A DNA stretch of 39,834 nt from a virus. Below the pieces are notes generated by a model that ran no database searches, was not told where the DNA came from, and was given only the letters and a program-made list of their open reading frames with translations. Shown one piece after another: positions 8,301-17,972 of the stretch; positions within the stretch are counted from its first letter, which is position 1, and every line of letters begins with the position of its first letter. Location of the stretch: the IMG/VR virus record IMGVR_UViG_3300028194_000511, positions 1 through 39,834 of that record, one strand, 5' to 3'. The position numbers and the translations under genes are program-made.

Positions 8301-11300
8301 ACTCTAATTGTTTTAGGAGATGAGAAATATGATGATGGAACAGTGAAATTTGCTGTATCTCCGTTTGCAGAAGCACCATTTGTATATGAGGTATCATTAG
8401 TTAATCCATCACCTGTAAACTTAAAGTATCCATCTGTAAAGTTTTGTGAATTAGCTGATAATGCAATTGTACTACTTGGTGAAGGTGAACCACCAGCTGC
8501 ATTATATGTAACAACATTAGTTGCCGCAGTTAATGCTACAGTTTTAGAATCAGAACCTTCAGCTCCTTCAGCCCCTTCTTTAGATTTACTAAATGAATAT
8601 GTTTTTGTAAATGCAGTTCCAGTTGTATTATCAGTAATTGTAATCGTTCCTGTTCCACTATCCGCCGTTACTGCTGTTGGTGTAAACTTTCTTTGAGAAT
8701 TACTTACCGATGGGGATAGTGTTATACCACTATTAGTTTTAGCTGCTCTATAGGTGTTAGCACCATATGGTGATGAATTATCATTTGTTAACTGAGTAGT
8801 TCCTTTAAATACTCTAACCTCAGTTGCACCTGCTGCTAAATTACTACTATCTACATCACCATTGAAAGCTGCTGGGAATGTATGTGATTCATTTGTTAAG
8901 AATACAGTATATGCATCTGCTCCTGCCGTACCATCTGCTCCACCATCTAAGGCGAATACTTTAAATGAATCACTTAAAGATTCTGATGTTGCTGTTATCG
9001 TTATTGGGTATTTAGCTTTGGGTAAGTTTAATGTACTAAATACTAAACTACCGCTTATTACTCCACTATTATTTGATAATGATGTAGGGGAAAATGTAGG
9101 TATAGTAGTTATATTATTACCTAATGCATCTACAATTGTTATATCAGATGCCGTTAAAGTTTTTCCTAAATTTTGTTGAGTAATAAATAACTCAATTGTT
9201 GTAGGGTCAGGTGTTGTTGCAGATGCCGATGCAAACGCAAATACTTGTGAATCACCAGTTAATGATATTAAGGATGCTGATGTTCCTGGAAGCCCATCAC
9301 TACCTTCTTTAGATTTTGTTATATTTTGAGTTTTAGTAAAACTGAAATTAGTACCATCTGCGGTTTTACCACTAATTGGATATGAAATAGTTACTGAATC
9401 GGTACTATTATCCATAGATGAATGATTTCCAACTACTGCGTAATTACCATCTTCTGTTATTGTTCCAACAGTTATTTTATTTGTTGGAGAAACAGTTGGT
9501 GTACCAACTTTCCAATGAGCCGCAGTTGTTCCACTTGCATCGTAATCTAATTCTGTAGTACCTTCATAAACATATATTTCAGTTCCACTATTTGAGTAAG
9601 AAGATACAACCCCTGCTGATGTTGCTGGTACTATGTGTGCTTCGTTGGTTAATAAATATTGTAGTGCGGAAACACCATTTGCCCCACCTTCTACTTTAAT
9701 AATCGATGTACTATCAGTTACACTATCTTTAGTTACCGATACTGATAATGGTAAATCTGATTTTGCTAAGGATGAGAATGGAAGTGTAAATGTTCGTGTA
9801 CCTGTTCCATTTGTAACTGTACCACTAACTGTTGGTGTGTTGATTGTACCACCACCAGTTTTAGTAATTGTAATATCAGTTCCTGCAATAGCTCCACTAA
9901 GATTTTGTTGATTTATTGAGAAAACTACTGATGTTGGCGTTGCCGTAGTATCCGATGAATCATCAAATGCGAATGTTTGAGTATCTGATGATATTGTTAT
10001 TGTTTTAGCGTTTACACCGGGAGTTCCATCAGTTCCATCATCACCTTGCAACGCCTGTGATATTGACATTGTTTTACTTAATACAGTAGAACCTGATGTT
10101 GCGGTAACTACAACCGAACCACTAAATGGTGCATCTGCTTGTGTTATTGTTACAGTATCGCCACTTGTAGTTGTTGTGATATGAGATGAAACAGAACCTG
10201 TGTTTATTAAATATTTATTCGTTACATCTGATGTTCCTTGAAATACTAAAATATCTGTACTTGCTCCACCAAATGATATAACATTACCTGATGAACTTAC
10301 AGGAAGTGTATGTGAATCATTGGTTAATAATGCCGTTATTGCTGATGTTCCATCAGTTCCTACCGCACCACCTTCTATTTTAGATATTGTTACCGAATCT
10401 GATAATCCATGACCTGATACATTTGCTGTAATCGTTATTGGTAATTTGGCTTTATCACCACCTACACCACCAGCATTAGTTGCCGATGCGAATGTAATAG
10501 AACCACTAACGATACCTGTTCCATTTGAAACATTATTATTATCAAATCCAAATCCAGTTAACTGAGTATTAGCACTATCTCTTACATCAATATTACTACT
10601 CTGAATTGTTTTGTATCCAGCAGAACCACTTAGGTTTTGTTGTTGGAAACTAAATTCAATTGATAATGGTTCTGCTGTAGAATCACTAGCACTTAGGAAA
10701 GTAAATACAGGTGAACTTAAGCTACCAATTAATAATTTTGCTGAAGTTCCATCCGAACCATCCGAACCTTGTCGTGCTTTTGTTAACGACATTGTTTTAA
10801 CTAATGATGTACTTGAACTAACTGCTGTTATTGTTAACGAACCACTGTCGTGTCCCATAGCGGTTATGTTAAATGTATCTGTACTTTTAGTAAAGGTAAC
10901 ACCTAAAGAACCTGTACCTGAAAGTGCATAATTGTCTGTGGCATCTGTTACCCCTTCAAATATATCTATTTTTGTTGAACCACCAGCAAATGATGCTACT
11001 GCTCCAGCTGAATCTGCAGGGAAGGTATGGGATTCATTCGTTAAGAAAGCATTTACTGCATCCGTACCATCCGTACCACTTGTTCCACCTTCTACTTTAA
11101 ATATTTTTAAACTATCGGTTAATCCATCTTGAGTAATTGTAATCTCTAATGGTAATTTAGTTTTATCACCATTAACAGTTCCACCACCACCTGGACTTCC
11201 AGCTGGCCCAAACGTTATTGAACCACTAACCAATCCAGTATTGTTAGTTAATGATGAAGGTGCTAATGTAGGGTTTGTTAAGGTGTTACCACCTGCATCT

Positions 11301-14300
11301 TTGATTACTAAATCATTTGTATCAATGGTAGCACTTAAATTTTGTTGATTAATTACTAATTCTATAGTATTATCTAATGCAGTTGATGAGGATGATGAAG
11401 CAAATGAGAATACAGGTGAATCAGATGTAATTGTTAACATCTTAGCATCATCACCAGCAAGTCCTTGCGCTCCTTGCTTAGATTTAACTAAACTCATTGT
11501 TTTACTTAATGATGTACTTCCACTTGTAGCCGTTATATTAACAGAACCACTATCGCTTGATAATGCGGTTATAGTAACTCTTTTACCACTATCTGTTGCA
11601 GTTACATCCACTCCGTTGGAAGATGAAATTACATAGTTGGATGTTACATTAGTAATTCCTTGAAACACTTCCATATCTGTGAATGCTCCATTGAAAGATA
11701 CAATGTTTCCATTATTAGCGGCTGCGAAGGTGTGAGCTTCGTTGGTTAAGAACGCAGTAACTGCGTCTGTACCATCAGAACCTGCCGTACCACCCTCAAC
11801 CTTAAATACTTTTATTGAATCTGTTAAACTATCTTTTGTTGCTGAGATAGTTACAGGCAACTTATCTTTATCAGAACCCAAACCACCTGCAGAGGTTGCA
11901 GCTGAGAATGATAAACTACCACTTGCAATTCCACTAAAATCAGAATTTACATTTGTATTATTAAAAGCAAATCCAGTAATGTTTGTTCCATCTGCTCCTG
12001 TGATTGTAACATCACTACTACCAATCGTAGCGTTGTTTAAATTTTGTTGATTGAATGAGAATATAACAGATGTTGGTTCTGCGGTGTTATCACTCGCACT
12101 TAGGAATGAGAATACTTGAGAATCTACAGATGCTACAATATTTTTAGCATTAGCTCCACTTAAACCTTGCGGACCTGCTACACCACCAACATTTAATGAC
12201 CAAGCCGTATATTGTCCACCACCAGTAATTGTATCTACGTTTAATGACATTGCACCATTGGCTGAGTTGTATGAGTTCACCGTACCATTAATAAAGTTAG
12301 AACTATCTTTAGAAAGAACTGCAGTTAATCCCGCAGTCCAAGCTAATCCAGTATCTGCTGTAAATGTTAGTGTATCATCTGCTGATAATGTTGTTAAGTT
12401 TATTGTTGTTGTAATCGAAGTATCTGCAAACTTATCACCATCTTGTCCTTGCTTAGCTTTGGTTAAACTCATTATCTTATTGATACTAACACTACCACTA
12501 GCCGCATTGATTGTAACAGAACCACTATCGCTAGTCATTCCTGTTACATCTACGTTTGCATTAGAATCTCCAACCGAATATGTACCACTATCCCCTATAA
12601 GATTTGTTGATACTCCCGTTCCGTTTGTTCTACTAATTGTATAAGCTGAAGTTTTATCGGTAATACCTTCAAATACAGTTACATCAGTATCAGCGCCTGT
12701 AAATGAGATTACTGTACCATTCGGTTGTGCAGCTAATGTATGTGATTCGTTACTAAGAATTACTTGAACTGAATCAGTACCATCTGAACCACCCTCAACT
12801 TTAAATATTTTTACTGTATCGTTTAATCCATCTTTGGTTGCCGCAATGGTTACTGGGAATTTGGCCTTATCACCACCCATACCACCTGCATTCGTATTTC
12901 CTAAAAATGAAATAGAACCACTAACGATACCCGTTCCATTTGCAACATTATTATTATCGAAATCAAAATTAGTAATATTACCACCACCATTTAATGCGAT
13001 TGTAAAATCACTACTTTGTAATGTTAGGTAACCAGCAGAACCACTTAGGTTTTGTTGTTGGAAACTAAATTCAACAGATGTTGGTGTTGCCGTAGTATCC
13101 GATGAATCATCAAATGCCATTACTTGTGAATCTAATGAACCAATTAGTAATTTAGCAGATGTACCATCTCCACCATCAACACCCTGTCGTGCTTTTGTTA
13201 ACGACATTATTTTATTGATACTAACACTACCACTACTAGCATTTACAGTTACACTACCACTATCGTGTGCCATAGCTGATATGGTTACTGTTTTTCCACT
13301 ATCAGCTGCAGTTACACCAATACCATTTGATGAGGATATAACATAATTAGAAGTTGAATTTGTAATTCCTTCGAATACTTCCATATCCGTAGCACCACCA
13401 GTAAATACTGCTATAGCGCCAGTAGCATCAGCTGCGAATGTATGTGATTCGTTTGTAAGGAAAGCGGTTACTGCATCAGCCCCATCTTCTCCTTCATTAC
13501 CACCATCAATTTTAAATATTTTTAAACTATCTTCTAACCCATCTTTAGCTACTTCAATTGTTAAAGGAAGTTTTGTTTTAGTAGAAGATAGAGTACTATT
13601 AAATGTTATACTACCACTAACTTGCCCAGTTCCACTCGTTACATCTGCTACAAATGTTGGGTCTGTTAAAGCGTTTCCACCTGAATCTTTAATTGTTATA
13701 TCACCAGCATCAATTGTACCACTTAGGTTTTGTTGATTAACAATAATTAAAATATCATTATCTTCAGGAGTTGATGAAGATGCCGATGGAAATGCAAATA
13801 TTTGGGAATCTGAAGTAAGAGTTAATAATTTAGCTGCTGCACCAGGTAAACCAGCAGTACCCTGCTTTGATTTAGAAAGTGTCATTACTTTACTTAAAGA
13901 TACACTAGCTGATGTAGCCGTTATAGTAACCGAACCACTATCGTGAGTCATACCTGATATGGTTACTGTTTTTCCACTATCAGCTGCGGTCATACCTGCA
14001 CCATTTGAAGAAGATATAACGTAATTAGATGTTGAATTTGTTACACCTTCGAATACTTCCATATCGGTTGTAGCTCCAGCAAATGATACTACAGTTCCAT
14101 CATTTTGGGATGGTAATGTATGGGATTCATTTGTAAGGAATGCAGTAACTGCATCAACACCAGCAGTACCATCTGAACCACCTTCTACTTTAAATACAGT
14201 TACGGAATCTGTTAGTGAATCATTAGTACAAGAAATAGTTAATGGTAAACTACTCTTAGCCCCATTTAAACCACCACTACTAAATCCACCAGTAAATGAT

Positions 14301-17300
14301 ACACTACCACTTACGATACCACTTTTTTGATTTGTACCACCGCCTACACTATTACTATCAAATGAGAAATTTGTAACTGCATTACTATCAGCCGTTGTGA
14401 TTGTAATATCAGATGATTTAATTTTATCGTTTAAATTCTGTTGTGAGAATGCGAATGTAATACTACCCGGCGTTGCTGAATTATCAGTTGAATCATCAAA
14501 TGCGAATACTTGAGAATCAACACTTGCTATTAATGTTTTTGCATTATCACCATTTACACCAGGCGTTCCATCAGTTCCATCATCACCCTGTCTAGTTATA
14601 CCAACTGACATTATCTTAGATAATGATACCGAACCACTAGCAGCAGTAATAGTAACACTACCACTATGTGGTGTTGTTGTAGATGCTATAGTAAATGTAT
14701 TTGATGAAGAGGTTGCTGTTATATATGATGGTGAACTTTCAGTAAATGTATAAGCTGAAGTTTTATCTGTAATACCCTCAAATACTTTCATTTGAGTATT
14801 AGCACCTGCGTATGATTGAATTGCTCCCGATGAACTTAGTGGGAGTGTATGTGCTTCATTAGTTAAAAATGCAGTAACTGCATCTGTACCATCAGAACCT
14901 GGCTGAACACCAAATAATGTTAATGAATCAGCTGATATTACTGAACCAGCGGATGCTGAATTAAATGCTTTTACTTCATACGATTTTGGTGTACTAGCAG
15001 TTGGTTTCTCTAATGTACTATTTACAGTAAATGTACTTGTTGTACCTCTACTACCTTGAAGAGTTCCATCTTTATAAAATTCATAATATACATTACCTAC
15101 AAAGTTTTGTGGTACTGCGGTTAGTGTTATTGTTTGATTAGATGGAGCTTCACTACCATTAGCATCGAATGTAATAACATACTTATTAGCTGATAATTCT
15201 ACTGTTCTTGCAACTGAACCACTTGATACATTATTAATTGCAGTTTCTACTGATGTACCATCTGAGAAGTTTAAATCACCAACGATTGTTAGTGTAGATG
15301 TTGTTGGATTCCAAGATAATTTATTAGCTAATGAAAATTTAGAACCTGAATCTACATAGAACCCAGTGTTTGAATTATTGTAATCACCTGCTCCAGTAAA
15401 TAATTTACCATCTTGCATTTCGATTCCACCAATAGAACCTGTTGTTGCAATTATACCACCTTGAAGAAATACATTATCAGTTGCTAAACCGAACCCTGGA
15501 TTTGAATTACCAAACACATAAGATGAATTTGCTAAACCACCCAAATCACCTAATCTGGCTTTTAATGCTACATCATATAATCCACTACCCGTTCTTTCAA
15601 CGATATCCATATATGGTGTATCTGTATCATTTGGGTTGGCGTTCATTTTGATATAACCAGTATTTAACTTACCAGTCGAAACAATAACTTGCCCATCCTC
15701 ATACACTTGAGCTGCTGATGATAAATCACCCACAAAGTTACCTTGTGAACCACTTCCGTAGGCTCGAGAAATCATTATCCTACCATGCGTTTCATCTTCA
15801 CCACTATTATCACCATCAATTGATGCTGATTGTAATAATACATATTCTGTTTGAAAACCTGAACTATCTACTTTCTTTATGAGGAGTATTTCACCTTGTG
15901 AAAATCCACTAGCATTCTTAACAGACATTGTTGTATCTGTTGCTGTTATAGAACCTGTAATTGTTGTTGAGTTAGCTACCCATAATTGTCCACCAACTGC
16001 GTTTACCGATTCTTTCTCAAAAGTAGTTGTTCTTAACGTACCTCTAATTCTAACATTTTCAAATTCTGCAGTTCCGTTTCCTTCAGATGATATTTTCCAA
16101 CCCTTTAACCCACTAGCGAAATCTCTTGTCTGTAAGATACCTTCTGGTTTCATTATAAGGTTTCCACCTTCTATAGAGCTTGTTGTAATATCCCAACCAC
16201 CAATCGATGCTGATACGAATCGTGCGAAACCATCTGAATCAATAGATGATGATGAGTTTGCTTTTGTTGAGGCGTTTCCACCTATTTGAGCTGGAGTTCT
16301 TAGATTATCAACTGTTAAATCAGCAAGTATTGTTGCATTTGCTCCAATAATTAAACTACCTGCTCCACTATTAGCAGAAGGATTTAAGTGAAATATTGAT
16401 GAACTAATTTCTATGTTACCATCAGAACCACTTATAAATTGTGAGGATGCATTACCTATAAAAAACTTATCAGTTTTAACATCTAATAAACCACCACCTG
16501 CAGTTGTGAATATAAGGTGTCTTGAATCGTTATCACCAACGAATTCCATACCAACACCATCCAATGTATCTTCACCGAATTTAAGGTTACCAGAACCACT
16601 ATAGATTACGAATCCACCTGGTGCTTTTCCTAATGATGCTGATGTGATACCTCTATATCCAACAGAACGCATAAATCCACTACTAGCTCCACCAATCTCA
16701 ATACCACTTCCTAATGTATTTGATATAAAGATAGAACCACTAATTAAGTTTTCTTCACCACCAATATAAATGTTATCACCATCAAATACAAATGGTTCGG
16801 ATATTGTTTCTGTTCTTGATATACTACCCTCAGCGTTAAGATATAATAATTTTAGTATCTTAGGGTCTTTTAAGTTTTTAGATGGGATTGGTACTTTGAT
16901 ATGAAACGATGAGCTAAATGGAACATCTACTTCGTTTACTAATTCAAAATCACCTGGTAATCCATCGGATTTTTGTAATACTTTTATTTTATTTACAAGA
17001 CCTGTTATAGGTTCTACATTTGAAAAACTTAGATTTGCAAAGTTTCTTTTGTTTTGTGTAGATACATTTGAACCACTTTGAATATATTCAATAGTATAAT
17101 TAGCTTCTTTTATAAATTCGTAAGTATGTATTAAATCTTCTCTATCTTGAAAAGATGATGTAAAGTTTGTTGTTGGTTTTAACGTATTACCATTTAGTAT
17201 TTCTTTAATAGATGAACTAAAAAATGTAGAACTTAATGGATTTTCAATAGTAGCTTTAGGTAACGCTGGTTCTGTGAAGTTATTAAGGAGTATCTCCCCA

Positions 17301-17947
17301 CCCACCATTTCAGAGTTAAACGAAGTACCATCGTTAGTTTGAACTATCGGAGTAGTACCACTAAACAAATACTTAACTTTACCTGTTTGAGTTGTTTTTA
17401 CCAACTCACCATTAGATTGTGGTTGGTTCTCATATTGTTCTACACTTTGTGATACTGCTACAATAGGTAAAATATCATCTTTAAATATAATTTGAGAAGT
17501 ATTATCTCTTTCCCTATCTACAGTAACAGTAGTTTGCCACTTTACATTAATTTTATTTCTATGAATTGATGGGAGTGGGTTTCCATTCAAATCAACATTA
17601 GCAATACCAGCTAATGTAATTATTGCTTCACCATTTGGTGTATTATCATCACCTTTATCGTGATAAATCCAAATAGATATAACCCTACTTTTATCGTTTT
17701 CTAAATAATCTGGTATCTCATAGTATATAGCATTACCATTAGAATCCCTAACATCAACATAAATTTTAGTATCAGGTACCAAATTTGTTGGATGCGCAGT
17801 AATTCTTAAAAGATTTTTACCTTTCTGTAAAACCTGTGGTACATCAGAAACTCTAAAGTACTTTGTTGACTTCGCAGATTCATCAACTATAAAAGTTTGT
17901 ATATCTGTTACATTCTCTCGTACCGAATTTTTATAAACTAAGGACAT
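5396..17947 (-). CDS. Giant tail fibre / host-recognition protein with modular repeats
   Basis: The product is 4183 residues, with very few cysteines and dominated by Ser, Thr, Gly, Asn and Asp. The N-terminus (about 1-210) resembles a virion-attachment region. Residues about 480-900 hold tail-tip-like text (FISGSDGNIEISS, ASIGGWDITTSSIEGG, GGIIATTGSIGG). Residues about 911-3350 form about ten copies of a two-module repeat: module A (VTAFLTNESHTLP ... MEVFEGIT ... HDSGSVTITATSGSVSLSK) and module B (SDSQVFAF ... QQNLSG ... LTDSVKIFKVEGG), joined by collagen-like G-x-DGTDG linkers. Towards the C-terminus lie a second FISGSNGNITISG segment (about 3450) and two jelly-roll, carbohydrate-binding-like segments (about 3487-3660 and 3810-4015). 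No S74 domain is present; it is encoded by the next gene. The start is fixed by TAGGAG 5 bp upstream; an ATG 4 bp earlier is out of frame. Adsorption to host glycans or surface protein is inferred. Confidence 0.9.
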   Translation of the reverse strand: MSLVYKNSVRENVTDIQTFIVDESAKSTKYFRVSDVPQVLQKGKNLLRITAHPTNLVPDTKIYVDVRDSNGNAIYYEIPDYLENDKSRVISIWIYHDKGDDNTPNGEAIITLAGIANVDLNGNPLPSIHRNKINVKWQTTVTVDRERDNTSQIIFKDDILPIVAVSQSVEQYENQPQSNGELVKTTQTGKVKYLFSGTTPIVQTNDGTSFNSEMVGGEILLNNFTEPALPKATIENPLSSTFFSSSIKEILNGNTLKPTTNFTSSFQDREDLIHTYEFIKEANYTIEYIQSGSNVSTQNKRNFANLSFSNVEPITGLVNKIKVLQKSDGLPGDFELVNEVDVPFSSSFHIKVPIPSKNLKDPKILKLLYLNAEGSISRTETISEPFVFDGDNIYIGGEENLISGSIFISNTLGSGIEIGGASSGFMRSVGYRGITSASLGKAPGGFVIYSGSGNLKFGEDTLDGVGMEFVGDNDSRHLIFTTAGGGLLDVKTDKFFIGNASSQFISGSDGNIEISSSIFHLNPSANSGAGSLIIGANATILADLTVDNLRTPAQIGGNASTKANSSSSIDSDGFARFVSASIGGWDITTSSIEGGNLIMKPEGILQTRDFASGLKGWKISSEGNGTAEFENVRIRGTLRTTTFEKESVNAVGGQLWVANSTTITGSITATDTTMSVKNASGFSQGEILLIKKVDSSGFQTEYVLLQSASIDGDNSGEDETHGRIMISRAYGSGSQGNFVGDLSSAAQVYEDGQVIVSTGKLNTGYIKMNANPNDTDTPYMDIVERTGSGLYDVALKARLGDLGGLANSSYVFGNSNPGFGLATDNVFLQGGIIATTGSIGGIEMQDGKLFTGAGDYNNSNTGFYVDSGSKFSLANKLSWNPTTSTLTIVGDLNFSDGTSVETAINNVSSGSVARTVELSANKYVITFDANGSEAPSNQTITLTAVPQNFVGNVYYEFYKDGTLQGSRGTTSTFTVNSTLEKPTASTPKSYEVKAFNSASAGSVISADSLTLFGVQPGSDGTDAVTAFLTNEAHTLPLSSSGAIQSYAGANTQMKVFEGITDKTSAYTFTESSPSYITATSSSNTFTIASTTTPHSGSVTITAASGSVSLSKIMSVGITRQGDDGTDGTPGVNGDNAKTLIASVDSQVFAFDDSTDNSATPGSITFAFSQQNLNDKIKSSDITITTADSNAVTNFSFDSNSVGGGTNQKSGIVSGSVSFTGGFSSGGLNGAKSSLPLTISCTNDSLTDSVTVFKVEGGSDGTAGVDAVTAFLTNESHTLPSQNDGTVVSFAGATTDMEVFEGVTNSTSNYVISSSNGAGMTAADSGKTVTISGMTHDSGSVTITATSASVSLSKVMTLSKSKQGTAGLPGAAAKLLTLTSDSQIFAFPSASSSTPEDNDILIIVNQQNLSGTIDAGDITIKDSGGNALTDPTFVADVTSGTGQVSGSITFNSTLSSTKTKLPLTIEVAKDGLEDSLKIFKIDGGNEGEDGADAVTAFLTNESHTFAADATGAIAVFTGGATDMEVFEGITNSTSNYVISSSNGIGVTAADSGKTVTISAMAHDSGSVTVNASSGSVSINKIMSLTKARQGVDGGDGTSAKLLIGSLDSQVMAFDDSSDTTATPTSVEFSFQQQNLSGSAGYLTLQSSDFTIALNGGGNITNFDFDNNNVANGTGIVSGSISFLGNTNAGGMGGDKAKFPVTIAATKDGLNDTVKIFKVEGGSDGTDSVQVILSNESHTLAAQPNGTVISFTGADTDVTVFEGITDKTSAYTISRTNGTGVSTNLIGDSGTYSVGDSNANVDVTGMTSDSGSVTINAASGSVSINKIMSLTKAKQGQDGDKFADTSITTTINLTTLSADDTLTFTADTGLAWTAGLTAVLSKDSSNFINGTVNSYNSANGAMSLNVDTITGGGQYTAWSLNVGGVAGPQGLSGANAKNIVASVDSQVFSFLSASDNTAEPTSVIFSFNQQNLNNATIGSSDVTITGADGTNITGFAFNNTNVNSDFSGIASGSLSFSAATSAGGLGSDKDKLPVTISATKDSLTDSIKVFKVEGGTAGSDGTDAVTAFLTNEAHTFAAANNGNIVSFNGAFTDMEVFQGITNVTSNYVISSSNGVDVTATDSGKRVTITALSSDSGSVNITATSGSTSLSKTMSLVKSKQGAQGLAGDDAKMLTITSDSPVFSFASSSSSTALDNTIELVINQQNLSATIDTNDLVIKDAGGNTLTNPTLAPSSLTNNTGLVSGSITFGPAGSPGGGGTVNGDKTKLPLEITITQDGLTDSLKIFKVEGGTSGTDGTDAVNAFLTNESHTFPADSAGAVASFAGGSTKIDIFEGVTDATDNYALSGTGSLGVTFTKSTDTFNITAMGHDSGSLTITAVSSSTSLVKTMSLTKARQGSDGSDGTSAKLLIGSLSSPVFTFLSASDSTAEPLSIEFSFQQQNLSGSAGYKTIQSSNIDVRDSANTQLTGFGFDNNNVSNGTGIVSGSITFASATNAGGVGGDKAKLPITITANVSGHGLSDSVTISKIEGGAVGTDGTSAITALLTNDSHTLPVSSSGNVISFGGASTDILVFQGTSDVTNKYLINTGSVSSHITTTTSGDTVTITQADAPFSGSVVVTATSGSTVLSKTMSISQALQGDDGTDGTPGVNAKTITISSDTQTFAFDDSSDTTATPTSVVFSINQQNLSGAIAGTDITITKTGGGTINTPTVSGTVTNGTGTRTFTLPFSSLAKSDLPLSVSVTKDSVTDSTSIIKVEGGANGVSALQYLLTNEAHIVPATSAGVVSSYSNSGTEIYVYEGTTELDYDASGTTAAHWKVGTPTVSPTNKITVGTITEDGNYAVVGNHSSMDNSTDSVTISYPISGKTADGTNFSFTKTQNITKSKEGSDGLPGTSASLISLTGDSQVFAFASASATTPDPTTIELFITQQNLGKTLTASDITIVDALGNNITTIPTFSPTSLSNNSGVISGSLVFSTLNLPKAKYPITITATSESLSDSFKVFALDGGADGTAGADAYTVFLTNESHTFPAAFNGDVDSSNLAAGATEVRVFKGTTQLTNDNSSPYGANTYRAAKTNSGITLSPSVSNSQRKFTPTAVTADSGTGTITITDNTTGTAFTKTYSFSKSKEGAEGAEGSDSKTVALTAATNVVTYNAAGGSPSPSSTIALSANSQNFTDGYFKFTGDGLTNDTSYTNGASANGDTANFTVPSSYFSSPKTIRVGVADGNQTELAFDTVTIVAVQPGSDGDAGADAVTAFLTSEADVIPAAANGTVSSFAGSGTTMAVFEGITDKTSAYTYTLINTTTGLTAALSTNVLSISGLTPDSGSTDIRATSGSVTLEKTYSIGKSKAGATGADNQDFSYLDASLTGIGPIGTPGLLMNSQVFGFHTGISGNNGALTDFTSFLDSGGNFYLGGNASGASGSDSGYLAWNNTDRSLLISGSKAQVNVDKFFLGNTNTQFISGSNGNITISGDVNFEGKNSNGATVFYDDFAQYAAASDVFVNSNSPQVDGSGVGYYNYGSAAQQSLLTSQGEFSGKVAKFGDNSGNDEVWLNSNKLIPFNENSLYEIEVRFKFTHGGGRVFAGITAYKSDGTTKVNVHGSNDFGSQHYFAAGGLYKSATGEGWVIYRGFFKGTASSGNGGQHNSDTDPGTIHSDAINGYITPMFLSHFDNTPGILYLDYIKLTEVGGGGSTKISGDSITTGTIKSNNLTTDTGTSLGLNDGVMKIGGTNAYTSENGILLDGPNAKFAVGIDSGNYMRFNHTAGKLEINTPNFTIDNGDSVVIQGDLSVVQPDGTVVNLGVDPSEELFNVMIPPSTGQDDGAGRPVDFFSAYGTSATDIFTFTDLSDGNGNVLDIYKSGQQNLGVATKAVAVDSNKYKIRLTLKGGTSSSQSTTSGLYLRIYESNSQLGTSDKFVTLSSKANSTNSEPGYVAGGSTHWTDTGFSGASWYRVSGSAGVGQGENGDRVNLSGTYWPTKYTTFETIYTPTNTAAAFSLNILNWSGNGTEHGYIKDIAIIPIRRASVITGDNIKTGKLESTNISPGEGSVLDLNSGSMKMGGTSNPGFEVTKEGFVTATNLTEKFVIVTDTNSGSFFENYVTGSGSTNNGTRLLLDGSGGGNVTMNLTLESAPQYIISDIKFPSNVTSDAISDMELKISTDTLIQFDDGAITSGLLSYTGNLLTQFLIKQQI
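10617..10659 (-). repeat. 43-bp exact direct repeat, copy 1
   Basis: This stretch is identical base for base to 13032-13074, about 2.4 kb away in another module-B copy (encoding part of FSFQQQNLSGSAGY). Flanks diverge soon after on both sides. Identity across synonymous positions points to recent duplication or gene conversion between repeat units. Confidence 0.85.
12175..12445 (-). other. Extra module inserted in the fourth repeat of the giant fibre
   Basis: Between module A and module B of the fourth repeat the protein carries about 90 residues absent from the other units. They start KFADTSITTTINLTTLSADD, continue LTFTADTGLAWTAGLTA, and end QYTAWSLNVGG, followed by a collagen-like GVAGPQGLSG linker. 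The module resembles small beta domains that I recall between collagen-like segments in phage fibres. It is bounded by Gly-rich linkers on both sides, as expected for a shuffled module. Function unknown. Confidence 0.6.
13032..13074 (-). repeat. 43-bp exact direct repeat, copy 2
   Basis: This is the partner of 10617-10659. It encodes the same FSFQQQNLSGSAG segment with identical codons, while adjacent sequence in this unit is closer to a different copy near 9931-9965 (the stretch covering TTATPTSV). The unit is therefore a mosaic. Confidence 0.85.
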
Positions 17948-17952
17948 TCATT

Positions 17953-17958
17953 CTCCTA
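17953..17958 (-). promoter_or_regulatory. Ribosome binding site of the giant fibre gene
   Basis: The minus strand reads TAGGAG, then AATGA, then ATG. Two ATG codons follow. The first (17951-17949) runs into a stop after six codons, and the second (17947-17945) opens the 4183-codon frame with a 5 bp spacing. The site therefore decides the start. Confidence 0.75.
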
Positions 17959-17972
17959 CTATTTCTACTTTA

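Larger units (their letters stand above)
7900..15215 (-). repeat. Array of about ten coding two-module repeats inside the giant fibre gene
   Basis: Ten module-A copies can be found by the phrase FLTNE-x-HT or a close variant (VTAFLTNEAHTLP, VQVILSNESHTLA, ITALLTNDSHTLP, LQYLLTNEAHIVP, YTVFLTNESHTFP, VTAFLTSEADVIP and others). Eight clear module-B copies carry SDSQVFAF-like text, and there are two diverged B-like copies at the two ends of the array. One A+B unit is about 215 residues (about 645 bp). Collagen-like linkers (GDDGTDGTPGVNG, GSDGTAG, GEDGADA) separate modules. One extra module sits between the fourth A and B copies (12175-12445). Copies are diverged in protein sequence but share short, nearly identical DNA blocks. 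Confidence 0.88.

Noticed and set aside
7900-15215. Diversity-generating retroelement acting on the giant fibre
   Set aside because: No reverse transcriptase gene and no template/variable repeat pair with adenine-specific changes is visible. The repeats are ordinary coding modules.
7900-15215. CRISPR array
   Set aside because: Repeats are about 645 bp coding units with a conserved reading frame, not short repeats with equal spacers.
5847-16604. Many plus-strand open frames of 60-136 codons opposite the giant fibre gene
   Set aside because: They lie antisense to a continuous 4183-codon gene with clear protein repeats. Their composition (Pro/Val/Ser-rich) is the mirror of repeated Gly/Thr/Asn codons, and none has a convincing ribosome site or known motif.
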